DNA of 64,000 bases from Slackia faecicanis (GCF_003725295.1 NZ_QICB01000002.1:372001-436000), one strand, 5' to 3'. Numbered from the stretch's first letter, positions 1-8,757 are shown. The notes: generated by a model from the sequence alone, not told the origin. Numbers and translations: made by a program.

Positions 1-108
1 CATGGTTTCCATCAGTTCGGACGCGCCGACCGGCGCATAGCACAGGCGCGCGGCGGTTGCGATGGCGCGCTCGGGATCGGGAGTATGGTAAAGAAGCTCG
101 ACTTGCAT
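1..108 (-). CDS. thyX: ThyX flavin-dependent thymidylate synthase (N-terminus only)
   Basis: ThyX makes dTMP from dUMP with methylene-tetrahydrofolate and FADH2. Only the first 36 codons are present; the gene runs off the left edge. The opening MQVELLYHTPDPERAIA followed by AARLCYAPVGA is the conserved ThyX N-terminus. A strong ribosome binding site (AAAGGAGGG) precedes the ATG. It follows the iron regulator gene on the same strand but has its own 115-bp upstream gap. Assignment rests on the N-terminal motif alone. Confidence 0.85.
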   Translation of the reverse strand, partial: MQVELLYHTPDPERAIATAARLCYAPVGASELMETM

Positions 109-223
109 CGGGCCCTCCTTTCTGTTCGAAACGCACCCATCATAGAAGAGCGCCGCGCGGGCGCTCCCCCAAGGCGATGCGTTTCTGTGGAAAGAACACG
201 GGGCAGCGGCCGGAATGCGGTCG

Positions 224-658
224 CTAACGCAGGTCTTCGATGCCTACCGACGCCAGATACTTTTTCCATTTCTCGAACGACTCGCGGCTGATGCCGTGTT
301 CGAGCTGGCAGGCCTCGTAATTCGCCAGCTCGGGATCGACGCCGATCTTCTCAGTGAGGAAACGAAACAGCAGGTTATGGCGCAGCCACATGGCCGAGCC
401 GTATGCGTAGCCCTCTTCGGTCATGGTGATGTCGCCGTAATACGGCTGCTCGACGTAGCCCTTTTCTTTCAGATTGGCCACGGCCTTGGAAACGGACGCC
501 TTAGACACTCCGAGCTTCGTGGCCACGTCGACGGCGCGCACCGACCCTTTCGAATCACCCGCCAAATCGGCGATGACCTCGAGATAGTCCTCCAAAGAAT
601 GGCTGAGTTCGCCGTCCGTGCGCGTTTCGAGCATCGTTTCGGTCTGCATATCAGTCAT
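224..658 (-). CDS. DtxR/MntR-family metal-dependent transcriptional regulator
   Basis: Product of 144 aa, the size of short MntR/DtxR-type repressors that bind DNA when loaded with Fe2+ or Mn2+. Residues around 20-75 form the winged helix-turn-helix (SLEDYLEVIADL, then VDVATKLGVSKASVSKAVANL), followed by the dimerisation/metal helices with His and Glu ligands (ACQLEHGIS). The start at 658 is chosen because AAGGAG lies 8 nt upstream. It overlaps the stop of the preceding Cys-rich gene, so it is the last gene of the feo operon and probably controls it. Whether Fe or Mn is sensed cannot be told. Confidence 0.88.
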   Translation of the reverse strand: MTDMQTETMLETRTDGELSHSLEDYLEVIADLAGDSKGSVRAVDVATKLGVSKASVSKAVANLKEKGYVEQPYYGDITMTEEGYAYGSAMWLRHNLLFRFLTEKIGVDPELANYEACQLEHGISRESFEKWKKYLASVGIEDLR

Positions 659-842
659 CTTCGTTCTCCTTGGGCGGTTCATGGGCGGGACGGCCTTCGG
701 TCTTCGGGCGGTCGCAGACGCAGCCCGTGTACGAGCACGTCGAGCAGCGCGGAAGACCGCTTTCAGGGCCTTTCCTCACGATGCGCGCCACGATGAGCAG
801 CGCGCATGCGGCGACCAGCGCCAGAAAAACGAAACCCCACAT
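651..842 (-). CDS. Small Cys-rich single-pass membrane protein of the feo operon
   Basis: 63 aa. An N-terminal membrane helix (residues 2-20) is followed by a short basic stretch and a Cys cluster (CSTCSYTGCVC, about residues 33-43), then an acidic tail. This resembles FeoB-associated Cys-rich proteins, which are thought to act with FeoB at the inner face of the membrane. Ribosome binding site AAGGAGGG is present. It overlaps the regulator gene downstream by 8 nt, so the two are translationally coupled. Similarity is by layout; the exact family is uncertain. Confidence 0.75.
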   Translation of the reverse strand: MWGFVFLALVAACALLIVARIVRKGPESGLPRCSTCSYTGCVCDRPKTEGRPAHEPPKENEDD

Positions 843-931
843 CCTGACCCTCCTTGTTCAGCTGTCCACCATACCACAACGCCCGCCTGCGTCTTCACGC
901 AAGCGGGCGCCGAAGCGGGCGGGGCCGTGGG

Positions 932-1129
932 CTAGAAAGCCTCGGGACCCTTCGCCGCCTTATCCATATCGGTCACCATCCGGTCGGCCGCCGCGCACGA
1001 CGCGCACGACGAACATCCGCCGGAACAATGCTCCTTGCAGCCGCACATGCCCTTCTTGCGAAAGGAACGCACGGCCAGGCAGACGCACGCGACCACGATG
1101 GCCGAGACGATGGCCGTAGCCAGGTTCAT
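932..1129 (-). CDS. FeoB-associated Cys-rich membrane protein
   Basis: 65 aa: N-terminal transmembrane helix (residues 3-20), basic RSFRKKG, then a dense Cys motif (CGCKEHCSGGCSSCASC). This is the typical plan of the FeoB-associated Cys-rich family (FeoB_associated), found directly after feoB in Gram-positives. Ribosome binding site GGAAGGAGG precedes the ATG. It lies 69 bp downstream of feoB. With the next gene, the operon carries two such proteins. Confidence 0.85.
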   Translation of the reverse strand: MNLATAIVSAIVVACVCLAVRSFRKKGMCGCKEHCSGGCSSCASCAAADRMVTDMDKAAKGPEAF

Positions 1130-1198
1130 GACGCCGCCTCCTTCCTTCGCGCGCCGCAGCCGCCAGGGCCCGGGCGCGATCCGTGATTACAGTATGCC

Positions 1199-3772
1199 CT
1201 ACGCATCCGCCTCGGTCGCGCGGCGCGGGCTTTTCTTCTTCGAGAAATCAGGCATGGGTCGCAACAGCTGGAACAGCATGGCCGCAAGCACTGCGACGGC
1301 GGCGGCAGTGCCCAGCGTGAAGCCGCCTCCTGCGAACAGCGTGCCGAACTGATAGATCATGAGCGCGACCGCATAGGCGAACAAGGTCATGTAGCCGATT
1401 GCGAACCACGTCCACTTCGCCGACTGCATCTGACGGCGGATGGCGCCGATCGCGGCGAAGCACGGCGCGCACAGCAGGTTGAACGCGCAGAAGGCCATGA
1501 TGGCGGGCGCGCTTCCCGAGAACATGGCGGCGAAGGCCTGCCACATCGACGCGTCCGTCTCGCCCGCATCGCCCAGGCTCGTGATGATACCCACCGTGGA
1601 CACCACGTTCTCCTTGGCCACGAGGCCCGTGATCGAGGTCGCCACCGACTGCCAATCGCCGAATCCGAGCGGCGCGAACAGCGGGGCGATCAGGCTCGAG
1701 ACCATGGCCATGAGGCTGTGGCCGATCGCGCCTTCCGCCTCCATATCGAGCAGGCCGAACGAACCGTCCTGGAACCCGAGGTTCAAAAGCGCCCAGATCA
1801 CGATGGAGGCGAGGAAGATCACCGTGCCGGCCTTCACGAGGAAGCTCTTCACGCGCTCCCACGTTGCCATGAGCACCGTGCGCGCCGAAGGCAGATGGTA
1901 CTGCGGAAGCTCCATGATGAACTGCGTGGCCTCGCCCGCGAACATACGGGTCTTGCGCAACATGATGCCCGACACCACGATGGCCGCGACGCCCATGAAG
2001 TAGAACAGGGGCGCGACCCACCACACGCCGTCGGTGACCTGGCCCGCAAGCGCGCCGAACACCAGGGCGATAATAGGCAGCTTCGCTCCGCACGGGATCA
2101 TGGTGGTGGTCATGATGGTCATGCGGCGGTCGCGTTCGTTTTCGATGGTCTTGGTGGCCATGACGGCGGGCACGCCGCAGCCCGACGCGATCAGCATGGG
2201 GATGAAGCTTTTGCCCGAAAGGCCGAACTTGCGAAACACGCGGTCCATGATGAAGGCGACGCGCGCCATATAGCCGCAGCCTTCGAGGAAAGCGAGCATC
2301 AAGAAGAGCACGATCATCTGGGGCACGAAGCCGAGCACGGCGCCGACGCCCGCCACCACGCCGTCGAGGATCAGCGACTGCAGCCAGGGGGCGCAGCCGA
2401 TCGCGGTCAGCCATGCGTCCAGATACACGGGAATGCCGGGCAGATAAAAGCCGAAAGCGGCAGGGTCGGGCTCTTCGACCGCCGCCGCGGCCTGGTAATC
2501 GGCGTAAGAGAGCGTCTCTTCGCGAACGCCGCCGTCCGATTCGACCTCGAACGGGGCCGTCGCGGCGAGAGAGCGCGCTTGATCGTCGAAAGCGGCCAGC
2601 GTATCCTGCGCTTCGGCATAGGCGTCCGCGGCCTCGACATCATCCGGGTCGTCGGGCGCCGGAACGGCCAGCGCGTCGAGCACTTCCTGCGCACGGGAAG
2701 AGGCGACGCCCTGCTCGTCGGCGCCGTACAGCGCGGTGACGTACGCCTCGACGCGGGCCTGGGCGTCGTCGTATTCGGCCACGGCCTCTTCGTACTGCGC
2801 CGCTCCCGCATAGAGCCATCCGTCGCCGAACACGCCGTCGTTGGCCCAGTCAGTGGCGATCGTGCCGACGGTCGAAACGGAAATGTAGTACACGAGCGTC
2901 ATCACGAGCACGAAGATGGGCAGGCCCAACCAGCGATTGGTCACGACACGGTCGATCTTCTGCGTCGCGGTCATGCCTTTACGCGATTTCTTGGCCGCGC
3001 GGTCCACCAGATGGGCGATTGCGTCGTAGCGCTCGGCGGTCACGATGCTTTCGGCGTCGTCATCGAGGCGCTCTTCGAGGCTCGCGCGAACGGCGGCGGC
3101 CGTTTCGAGCGCCGCGGCGTCGGGGCTCAAAGCATCGATGGCGCGCTGCTCCCCCTCCAGAAGCTTGATGGCATACCACCGCGCAAGAGCGGCAGGCGCA
3201 TTGTCCGCGATCGACGACTCGATGCGCTCGATCGCCTCTTCGACCGCCGCATCGAAGCGCATGCGGCATGCAGCGGGCTTGCCGTCGCGGGCGGCCGCGA
3301 GCGCGGCGTCCATCATCTCGGCCACGCCCGCACCCTTCAACGCGCTTATCTCCACCACGGGGCACCCGAGCTGCTCGGACACCTTCGCCACGTCGATCGC
3401 ATCGCCGTTCTTCTTCACCAGATCGGTCATATTGAGCGCCACCACCACGGGAACGCCCAGTTCGAGCAGCTGGCTGGTCAGATACAGGTTACGTTCGAGA
3501 TTCGTCGAATCCACCACGTCGACCACCACGTCGGGGCGCTCGCCGATCAGATATTCGCGGCTGACGACCTCTTCGGGCGAATACGGAGAGAGCGAGTAGA
3601 TGCCCGGCAGGTCCGTGATAACCACGTCCTTGTCGCGCACGTACGTTCCCTGCTTTTTCTCCACCGTGACGCCCGGCCAGTTGCCGACGTACTGCGACGA
3701 TCCCGTCAGGCTGTTGAACAGCGTCGTCTTGCCGCTGTTGGGATTTCCGGCAAGCGCAATTGCAATCGCCAT
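1199..3772 (-). CDS. feoB: FeoB ferrous iron transporter with large extracytoplasmic insertion
   Basis: GTP-driven Fe2+ permease of 857 aa, longer than usual (about 700-770 aa). The N-terminal G domain shows G1 GNPNSGKT (9-16), G3 DLPG (54-57) and G4 NMTD (114-117), followed by the helical GDI-like domain and, from about residue 280, the membrane domain with Gate motifs (GCGVPAVMATK, and later NLLCAPCFAAIG). Between the first membrane helix and the next (about residues 322-440) there is an acidic, Ala-rich insertion predicted to lie outside the cell. AAGGAAGG precedes the start. It follows feoA by 89 bp. Confidence 0.96.
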   Translation of the reverse strand: MAIAIALAGNPNSGKTTLFNSLTGSSQYVGNWPGVTVEKKQGTYVRDKDVVITDLPGIYSLSPYSPEEVVSREYLIGERPDVVVDVVDSTNLERNLYLTSQLLELGVPVVVALNMTDLVKKNGDAIDVAKVSEQLGCPVVEISALKGAGVAEMMDAALAAARDGKPAACRMRFDAAVEEAIERIESSIADNAPAALARWYAIKLLEGEQRAIDALSPDAAALETAAAVRASLEERLDDDAESIVTAERYDAIAHLVDRAAKKSRKGMTATQKIDRVVTNRWLGLPIFVLVMTLVYYISVSTVGTIATDWANDGVFGDGWLYAGAAQYEEAVAEYDDAQARVEAYVTALYGADEQGVASSRAQEVLDALAVPAPDDPDDVEAADAYAEAQDTLAAFDDQARSLAATAPFEVESDGGVREETLSYADYQAAAAVEEPDPAAFGFYLPGIPVYLDAWLTAIGCAPWLQSLILDGVVAGVGAVLGFVPQMIVLFLMLAFLEGCGYMARVAFIMDRVFRKFGLSGKSFIPMLIASGCGVPAVMATKTIENERDRRMTIMTTTMIPCGAKLPIIALVFGALAGQVTDGVWWVAPLFYFMGVAAIVVSGIMLRKTRMFAGEATQFIMELPQYHLPSARTVLMATWERVKSFLVKAGTVIFLASIVIWALLNLGFQDGSFGLLDMEAEGAIGHSLMAMVSSLIAPLFAPLGFGDWQSVATSITGLVAKENVVSTVGIITSLGDAGETDASMWQAFAAMFSGSAPAIMAFCAFNLLCAPCFAAIGAIRRQMQSAKWTWFAIGYMTLFAYAVALMIYQFGTLFAGGGFTLGTAAAVAVLAAMLFQLLRPMPDFSKKKSPRRATEADA

Positions 3773-3861
3773 GCTCGTCCTTCCTTAAAAGTTTTCCTTG
3801 GTTAACATAGTGACGAAAAAAGAGCCGCTTCCACGGCCCGGCCGTTGTTCACGACGCGCCC

Positions 3862-4107
3862 TTACGAAACGGCTTCGACCAGCACGTTTTCGGCTTCGCT
3901 TTTACGAAGGGAAAGTTCGTAGCCGCGCACGGACACCTCGATGGGATCGCCCAAAGGCGCGACCTTCCTCACGTAGATTTCAACCCCCTTCGTGATGCCC
4001 ATATCCATGACGTGGCGCTTGACCGCGCCCTCTCCCGTCAGCTTGACCACGCGGGCGCTCGATCCGACCGCCACGTCGCGCAACGTCAGAGCCTGTTTCT
4101 GCTGCAT
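3862..4107 (-). CDS. feoA: FeoA-family protein
   Basis: 81-aa SH3-like FeoA protein, an accessory factor of FeoB. It shows the family pattern: LRDVAVGSSARVVKL, then a His/Met-containing helix (RHVMDMGITKG) and a C-terminal strand region ending in SLRKSEAENVLVE. The start at 4107 is set by GAAGGGA upstream; a longer frame exists upstream but lacks FeoA-like sequence. It lies directly ahead of feoB. Confidence 0.92.
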   Translation of the reverse strand: MQQKQALTLRDVAVGSSARVVKLTGEGAVKRHVMDMGITKGVEIYVRKVAPLGDPIEVSVRGYELSLRKSEAENVLVEAVS

Positions 4108-4401
4108 GACATTCCCTTCTCTTTTCGAAAGACGCCGTCGCAGGCGTCGTATTCCCCTTCGAACGACCCGTCTGGGCCGCATGCGCACCACTGCGCCCGT
4201 CGGACGCGAAAAACGGCGGCGTGCATGTGCCGCCGAGCCCCTCGCGCGCGAAGGCGGCGCCGCACGCGACCCGTCGGGTGCGGCGAGCGCACGCCCCGCC
4301 CGGCGCGCCCGAAACGCCGGGCGCGCCAGATGTCGAAACCCGTCCGAGCATACAAAACGCGCTTCGACGAACGGGACGCTTCGGCAAGCCGGCCGGCTCG
4401 G
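4108..4401 (-). other. Hairpin-rich intercistronic region between the two feoA genes
   Basis: A 294-bp stretch without a supportable gene. It holds successive inverted repeats: CGGCGGC/GCCGCCG (4214-4235), CGCCGCAC/GTGCGGCG (4258-4285) and GGCGCGCCCG/CGGGCGCGCC (4302-4327), plus GACGCC/GGCGTC near 4130. None is followed by a clear T-tract on the minus strand. It may be an RNA leader, an attenuator or an mRNA-stability element for feoA-feoB. Confidence 0.5.
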
Positions 4402-4791
4402 CTACGCGCTCACCGACACCTTCATGGCCGCCTGGCGATCGAGCGCCACCTGGGACCCTTTGATTTCCACGATGAGGTTTCCTGCGGCTTCGCTGACCAC
4501 CTTCACGCGTGCGCCTTCGACGAACCCGAGGGTTTCGAGATGGCGGCGCGCCTCTTCCGATCCGCGGACCGACACGACCGACGCATCGGCGTTCGGCCCG
4601 GCGAATGCGAGCGGAACCGCGGCACAAGACGGATGCGAAACCGATCCGCCGCCCGTACCGAGCGCGGATGCAGACGACTCGCGCACGGCCGGCGCGGGAG
4701 AAAACGCCGCGCAACCTTCGGCACGCGACGCATCCGACGCCCTTGCCGTGCCGAACAATCCCCTTGCGCGCAACGCAGCCGCTATCGCCAT
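4402..4791 (-). CDS. FeoA-like protein with N-terminal extension, first gene of the feo operon
   Basis: 129 aa. The C-terminal half (about residues 68-129) is a FeoA/SH3-like domain: VRGSEEARRHLETLGFVEG, VKVVSEAAGNLIVEIKGSQVALDRQAAMKV. The N-terminal 65 residues are Ala/Ser-rich and look unstructured. Two FeoA-type proteins ahead of one FeoB is common in Gram-positives. The ATG has AAAGGACG upstream. It is the promoter-proximal gene of the cluster. Confidence 0.85.
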   Translation of the reverse strand: MAIAAALRARGLFGTARASDASRAEGCAAFSPAPAVRESSASALGTGGGSVSHPSCAAVPLAFAGPNADASVVSVRGSEEARRHLETLGFVEGARVKVVSEAAGNLIVEIKGSQVALDRQAAMKVSVSA

Positions 4792-4809
4792 TTCACACCG
4801 TCCTTTATG

Positions 4810-4827
4810 TAAGCTTTGGATAACTTA
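4810..4827. promoter_or_regulatory. Candidate DtxR-type operator upstream of the feo operon
   Basis: An 18-bp imperfect palindrome, TAAGCTTTGGATAACTTA, with TAAG/CTTA ends lies 19 bp upstream of the first feo start codon. Position and symmetry fit a metal-regulator operator, and the operon encodes such a regulator. It does not match the classic DtxR box closely, so this is a weak prediction. Confidence 0.35.
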
Positions 4828-5065
4828 TGGAGAACATTACCACGCTTTCGCCGAAAAAGGAACCCAAAGGAAACTTTTTTAGCCGGACAGCCGACACGCC
4901 AGAAGGATGCCGCTGATTGCGAAGCGGAAGCCGCGAAAGGGCAGCCGCGGGAAGCGACGGCATGAACGCTCGTCCCGGACGAAACAGCGTCTCCCGAAGC
5001 CTCGGCGAACGATGCCCCAGCCGCGCGAGCGACACCGTCGCCCTTTCGACACGCGTTTCCTGGCG

Positions 5066-5467
5066 CTATTGCGCGCACAAAACGACGCTCGAACCCCGAG
5101 GAACGCGTATCTCGAACACGGCCGCAGCCTCGCACGACGCGTTCGAAGGCGTCTCGCTTCGGGAAACGACCGTGACCATCGGAACGGGCATGAACGAGGT
5201 CTTGCCGCCTTCGCCGCACACGCACGAAAGACACGGCGAAGACACCTCGCCCGGCAAAGACGAAGGCTCCGCCTCGCCGCGGCCCTCCCGCAATCCATCG
5301 GCATCGCACGCATCATCCGACGGCTTCGCAACGCGATCGGCGGCGGAAAAGACATCCGAAGCCTCGCCCCTTTCCGACAAAGCGGCGCGAGAGAAATCAT
5401 GGAGGCATCCATAGCACACGGCCATATCGTCGAAGCATCGAGCTCCGCATACAGGGCATGTTTTCAT
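5066..5467 (-). CDS. Zinc-ribbon protein at the end of the tad operon
   Basis: 133 aa. N-terminal zinc ribbon with CPVCGARC and CYGCLHDF (residues 4-24) followed by a low-complexity acidic linker and a C-terminal region with a CLSC motif. The start overlaps the stop of the DUF192 gene (TGATG). Function unknown; operon position suggests a role with the Tad apparatus. About 190 bp of plain sequence separate its end from the region upstream of the feo operon. Confidence 0.7.
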   Translation of the reverse strand: MKTCPVCGARCFDDMAVCYGCLHDFSRAALSERGEASDVFSAADRVAKPSDDACDADGLREGRGEAEPSSLPGEVSSPCLSCVCGEGGKTSFMPVPMVTVVSRSETPSNASCEAAAVFEIRVPRGSSVVLCAQ

Positions 5468-5856
5468 CAGGCATTCCTTCCTTCGAACGGATTGGTTTCA
5501 TGAACGGGCCCTTCTTCTGCGGACGGCCCTCGAAGCGTGCGGCCCGGCGGCGGACCGGCGAAAATGCAATCGCCCGGCTCGAACCAATCCCGCTCGCACG
5601 AGCGGCGTTCGATCGTCATCCGCGCATGAGGGCATCGAAGCCTTCTCGCCCGAGAAACGCGCCTATAGGCCTCCACCACCACGCCGCCCCCGTCGACGAA
5701 GGCGACGTCGATGGGGAACTTCATTCCGAACGTATGGATGTCGCGACAGGGAACGAGCACGACGCAGGCGCCGCACGAGGCGATCTTCGCACTCTTCATT
5801 CCGCGCAAACGCTGTCCGACCTTCGTCAGCACGACGAAATCGCAGCGGCCGTTCAT
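5467..5856 (-). CDS. DUF192 family protein
   Basis: 129 aa. The central motif CRDIHTFGMKFPIDVAFVD and the following VVVEAYRRVSRARRL region are diagnostic of DUF192, small beta-rich proteins often encoded beside Tad pilus genes. The role is unknown. Overlaps the pseudopilin gene upstream and the zinc-ribbon gene downstream by a few bases, so it is part of the same transcript. Confidence 0.85.
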   Translation of the reverse strand: MNGRCDFVVLTKVGQRLRGMKSAKIASCGACVVLVPCRDIHTFGMKFPIDVAFVDGGGVVVEAYRRVSRARRLRCPHARMTIERRSCERDWFEPGDCIFAGPPPGRTLRGPSAEEGPVHETNPFEGRNA

Positions 5857-6233
5857 ACGACCACCCCCTTCCTATACGAGCTCACCGTGAATTCCACGTC
5901 ATGCCTCAACTCGAACACGCCGGCCCCGAAAACGCGCACGCCCCTGAGAAACGGCGGAGAGAAGCGCGCCGAAGCCGTGTAGCGCACATGGCCCAAACTC
6001 GTTCTCTCGCACGTCACCTCGACCGATTCGTGTTCCATGCCCAAGCGCGCCTCGATGCGCTCGCGCACTTCCGCCGCCGCCTGGGGCTCCCATCCATCGT
6101 CGGCCTGCATGCGTATCGCATCGCGCGCGGCGCTGTCGAACGCCGCGCAATCACCCGCGAAAACAAGCGCGTTGACCAGGATGAACGTGACTATCGCGAT
6201 AACGGGCGCCACGACGGCGAACTCGACGGCCAT
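5853..6233 (-). CDS. TadE-like minor pseudopilin
   Basis: About 126 aa from the ATG at 6233. The N-terminus MAVEFAVVAPVIAIVTFILVN is the TadE-type hydrophobic segment with the conserved Glu at position 4; the rest (about residues 40-126) is a soluble beta-rich domain. No upstream ATG/GTG/TTG lies between this start and the stop of the preceding gene except ones inside that gene, and the ribosome binding site is weak, so coupling is likely. Minor pseudopilins of this kind prime or modify Flp pili. Confidence 0.75.
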   Translation of the reverse strand: MAVEFAVVAPVIAIVTFILVNALVFAGDCAAFDSAARDAIRMQADDGWEPQAAAEVRERIEARLGMEHESVEVTCERTSLGHVRYTASARFSPPFLRGVRVFGAGVFELRHDVEFTVSSYRKGVVV

Positions 6234-6268
6234 CTGCCCGTCGACGCCGGCCGAACGCGAACGGCCCG

Positions 6269-8185
6269 CTACGGACCCCCGACGCCCGCCGCATCGAGCA
6301 CGGACGCCGAGCCCTTTCGCGGCGCGCCCTTGAGCGATGCGACCGCCGTGGCCACGGGACCGTCGCCCAAGGGAGCCACATGCTCGGTGTTCGCCACGAA
6401 CGGCTTGGCCGCCTCGGTGTTCGCAGGCTCGATGCCCGCGGCCTCCAACATTGCGACCAACGCCTCCCGCGCCCACGACCCCAAACCCGTCGACCCGACG
6501 ATCGGCATGGAATCCAGCAAGTCCTCCACTCCGGAACATAGCCCCTCCGTTCCCGTCGAATACGCCTTCACCAGCGACGACCACAAAGACAGAATCGCGG
6601 GTCCCGCATCGGAAAGCGGCGGTCCTATTTCATCGGCCACGCCGTCGAGCAACGACGAAAGCACGTCTTCCTCGGCGTCTTCGCCCAGCACGCTCGCCGA
6701 AACCGCCGCATAGGCCCCCTCATCGGACGCCTCGGACAGAAAAGGCGTCGGCGCCGATTCCTCGACGCTCAACGACAGCGCCGCCAGCGCGCCGTAGCGT
6801 CCGGGAGGATACGCCTCGATCCTGCAGCCGCCCAAATCGCCGATCGCATCGCGTATCCGGTCGAACACGCCATCCACCGCGTCTTTCGCGCTCGACTCGG
6901 CGGGAAGGGCGCGCTCCATCGCCTCGACGTATTCCCGCGCGGCTTCGGCGACTTTCCGATAGTGGTATTCGAAACCGTTCTCGATCGCCGACGACGCGGC
7001 GGCCACCTTGCCGAGCGACGCCGCATCGAAGCCGCACGTCGCACACACTCCGTATGCCCCCGCATCCTGCTGGGCGAGAGAGCCGCGCCCTTCGATGCCC
7101 GAAGCGGCGCCCGGACACCCGTCCCACGCATGCAGGCATCCGCCCGCCGCAGGATAGACAGCCTCGGTGTAGAGCTCGGTCTCTTTCATCTCCGCCGTGT
7201 TCTTCGGAAGAAGCGGAAAACGGATATCGGGAACCGACGCCCCGTCGTCGGCAGCCCTTCCCTTCACCACCTCGTCGGCGGCGAATTCGTAGAATCGCTT
7301 GCGCAACGCGCTGCGGGCCTGTTCCTCGACGCTGCCGTCGGCGGGGGCTTCGGTTGCGGCGCGATGCGGGTAATACGCCTGCGCGCGCTCGAGCGCCACC
7401 TTGAACGACCACGCGTTCACGCTGTGATAGAGCGGATTTTCGGAAGGCGGAAGGCCCGCCACCGTATCGGCGCGTTCGTACATGCAATACCCGGGAGCAT
7501 TGCCGCAATCGTGATCGAAGCCTTTCTCGAGCGCAGCCTGGGCATCGCTTCGCGCCTGCTCGGATTCCTGCGCCGCAGCGGCGATGCCCTCGCTCGCATC
7601 GAGCGCCGCATCGGCCGCGCCTGCGGCGGACGACTCACCCACCTCGAGAGGCTCGCCCGTCTGCGGGACCAACTCGACAAGGCCGACCGCGCGCGCCCCG
7701 AGCGAATCCGCGTTCTCCTGCATGACGGCCTGCGCATGAACCTGAGCCGCTGCCGGCAAGGCGTCTTGGGCGGCGGAAAGCAGTTCCTTCGCCGTGCGCG
7801 CCATTTCGTCGCGCTTTTCGAGAATGCGCTTTCCCGTTCCTATCAACGCCTTGCCCGAAGCCGCCGTCGGCGGCGCGCAGCAGCATGCCGTTCCCACGCC
7901 GACCAGCGACAATCCCGTCAACGACATGCTCAGCAACGCCGAGTCGGCCATACGGACCGCTATGACGAATTCGGCCACTTCGTTTTGAGCCGCCAACGCC
8001 GCGGCATCGGCCGTCGCCTGCACGCCCGCCGCGCGTGACTGGTTGCGAACCGTCCAGACGCACGCGAACGCAAGGGCGCAGGCCGTCAGAAGGGCCACCG
8101 CCGTGCCGAACGTCGTGAATCCGTCGCGACGCGCGAATCCGTCCGTCACGAAACGCCGCTTCTTTTCAGCAGGTCCGTCGCCCAT
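6269..8185 (-). CDS. TadG-like membrane-anchored Tad pilus protein
   Basis: 638 aa. One N-terminal membrane helix (FGTAVALLTACALAFACVW, about residues 24-42) follows a cytoplasmic basic stretch. The rest is a large extracytoplasmic region beginning with Ala-rich helical sequence (NQSRAAGVQATADAAALAA), the usual TadG-type start, and ending without a recognised domain; it contains several Cys pairs. Start chosen at 8185 with AAGGGGG upstream. It lies between two TadE-like genes. Confidence 0.75.
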   Translation of the reverse strand: MGDGPAEKKRRFVTDGFARRDGFTTFGTAVALLTACALAFACVWTVRNQSRAAGVQATADAAALAAQNEVAEFVIAVRMADSALLSMSLTGLSLVGVGTACCCAPPTAASGKALIGTGKRILEKRDEMARTAKELLSAAQDALPAAAQVHAQAVMQENADSLGARAVGLVELVPQTGEPLEVGESSAAGAADAALDASEGIAAAAQESEQARSDAQAALEKGFDHDCGNAPGYCMYERADTVAGLPPSENPLYHSVNAWSFKVALERAQAYYPHRAATEAPADGSVEEQARSALRKRFYEFAADEVVKGRAADDGASVPDIRFPLLPKNTAEMKETELYTEAVYPAAGGCLHAWDGCPGAASGIEGRGSLAQQDAGAYGVCATCGFDAASLGKVAAASSAIENGFEYHYRKVAEAAREYVEAMERALPAESSAKDAVDGVFDRIRDAIGDLGGCRIEAYPPGRYGALAALSLSVEESAPTPFLSEASDEGAYAAVSASVLGEDAEEDVLSSLLDGVADEIGPPLSDAGPAILSLWSSLVKAYSTGTEGLCSGVEDLLDSMPIVGSTGLGSWAREALVAMLEAAGIEPANTEAAKPFVANTEHVAPLGDGPVATAVASLKGAPRKGSASVLDAAGVGGP

Positions 8186-8202
8186 AACGCCCCCTTCCGC
8201 AA

Positions 8203-8757
8203 TCAGACCTTCTCGTCCCAACGTCGTATCCACGCCTCGGGGTCGCATCCGCGCTCCGAATTCGAAAGCCATGCGTCTTTCGTTTCGGCGACGCACGACG
8301 CCTCTTGGCGATACAGCCCGCGGCCGTCGAGCATGCCCGCGAAACCCATGGCCGCGCCCAGCAACGGAAGGGGCTTGAGCGAATGCCCGATCGACACCGA
8401 TACCGTTTCGTCGGCCTGCGTTCCCGCGAATTCGACGGTCCATTCCCCTGCATGGAACGCGTCGATGGCGGGCACGGCTTCAAGACGGCGCTCGATATAC
8501 GCTCGCACCTCGACATCGCTTTGCGACCCCCTCGTCTCGAGCAGGCGGCACCCCTGCGAAGCCGCCGCCTCCATGACTGCCCTGTCGTAGAGCACGATCG
8601 CCGGCTGCAGCAGCACCAAGAACAACATCAGCAGGACGGGAGCCAGAAACGCCGCCTCGACGCTCGCCTGGCCCGGCGAAGGCGCGCACGCCGCCGTCGC
8701 CTGTCGGCGCAGAGGCGCGCAGGAGCCGCCTGCGCCCCTTTTCCTAGAACAGCACAA
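8203..8757 (-). CDS. TadE-family minor pseudopilin
   Basis: 184 aa. The motif GQASVEAAFLAPVLLMLFLV (about residues 29-48) is a TadE prepilin-like segment with Glu at +5 of the cleaved form. It is preceded by a Cys/basic leader and followed by a soluble domain. Start overlaps the end of the upstream 80-aa pseudopilin gene. Likely processed by the TadV-type prepilin peptidase encoded elsewhere. Confidence 0.8.
   Translation of the reverse strand: MCCSRKRGAGGSCAPLRRQATAACAPSPGQASVEAAFLAPVLLMLFLVLLQPAIVLYDRAVMEAAASQGCRLLETRGSQSDVEVRAYIERRLEAVPAIDAFHAGEWTVEFAGTQADETVSVSIGHSLKPLPLLGAAMGFAGMLDGRGLYRQEASCVAETKDAWLSNSERGCDPEAWIRRWDEKV

Noticed and set aside
1718-3805. 695-codon open frame opposite feoB
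   Set aside because: GC-rich shadow of feoB; the His/Arg/Gly-rich sequence has no domain.
4879-5066. Possible gene fragments between the feo and tad units
   Set aside because: Open frames are Arg-rich, lack ribosome sites and do not extend the zinc-ribbon gene convincingly.
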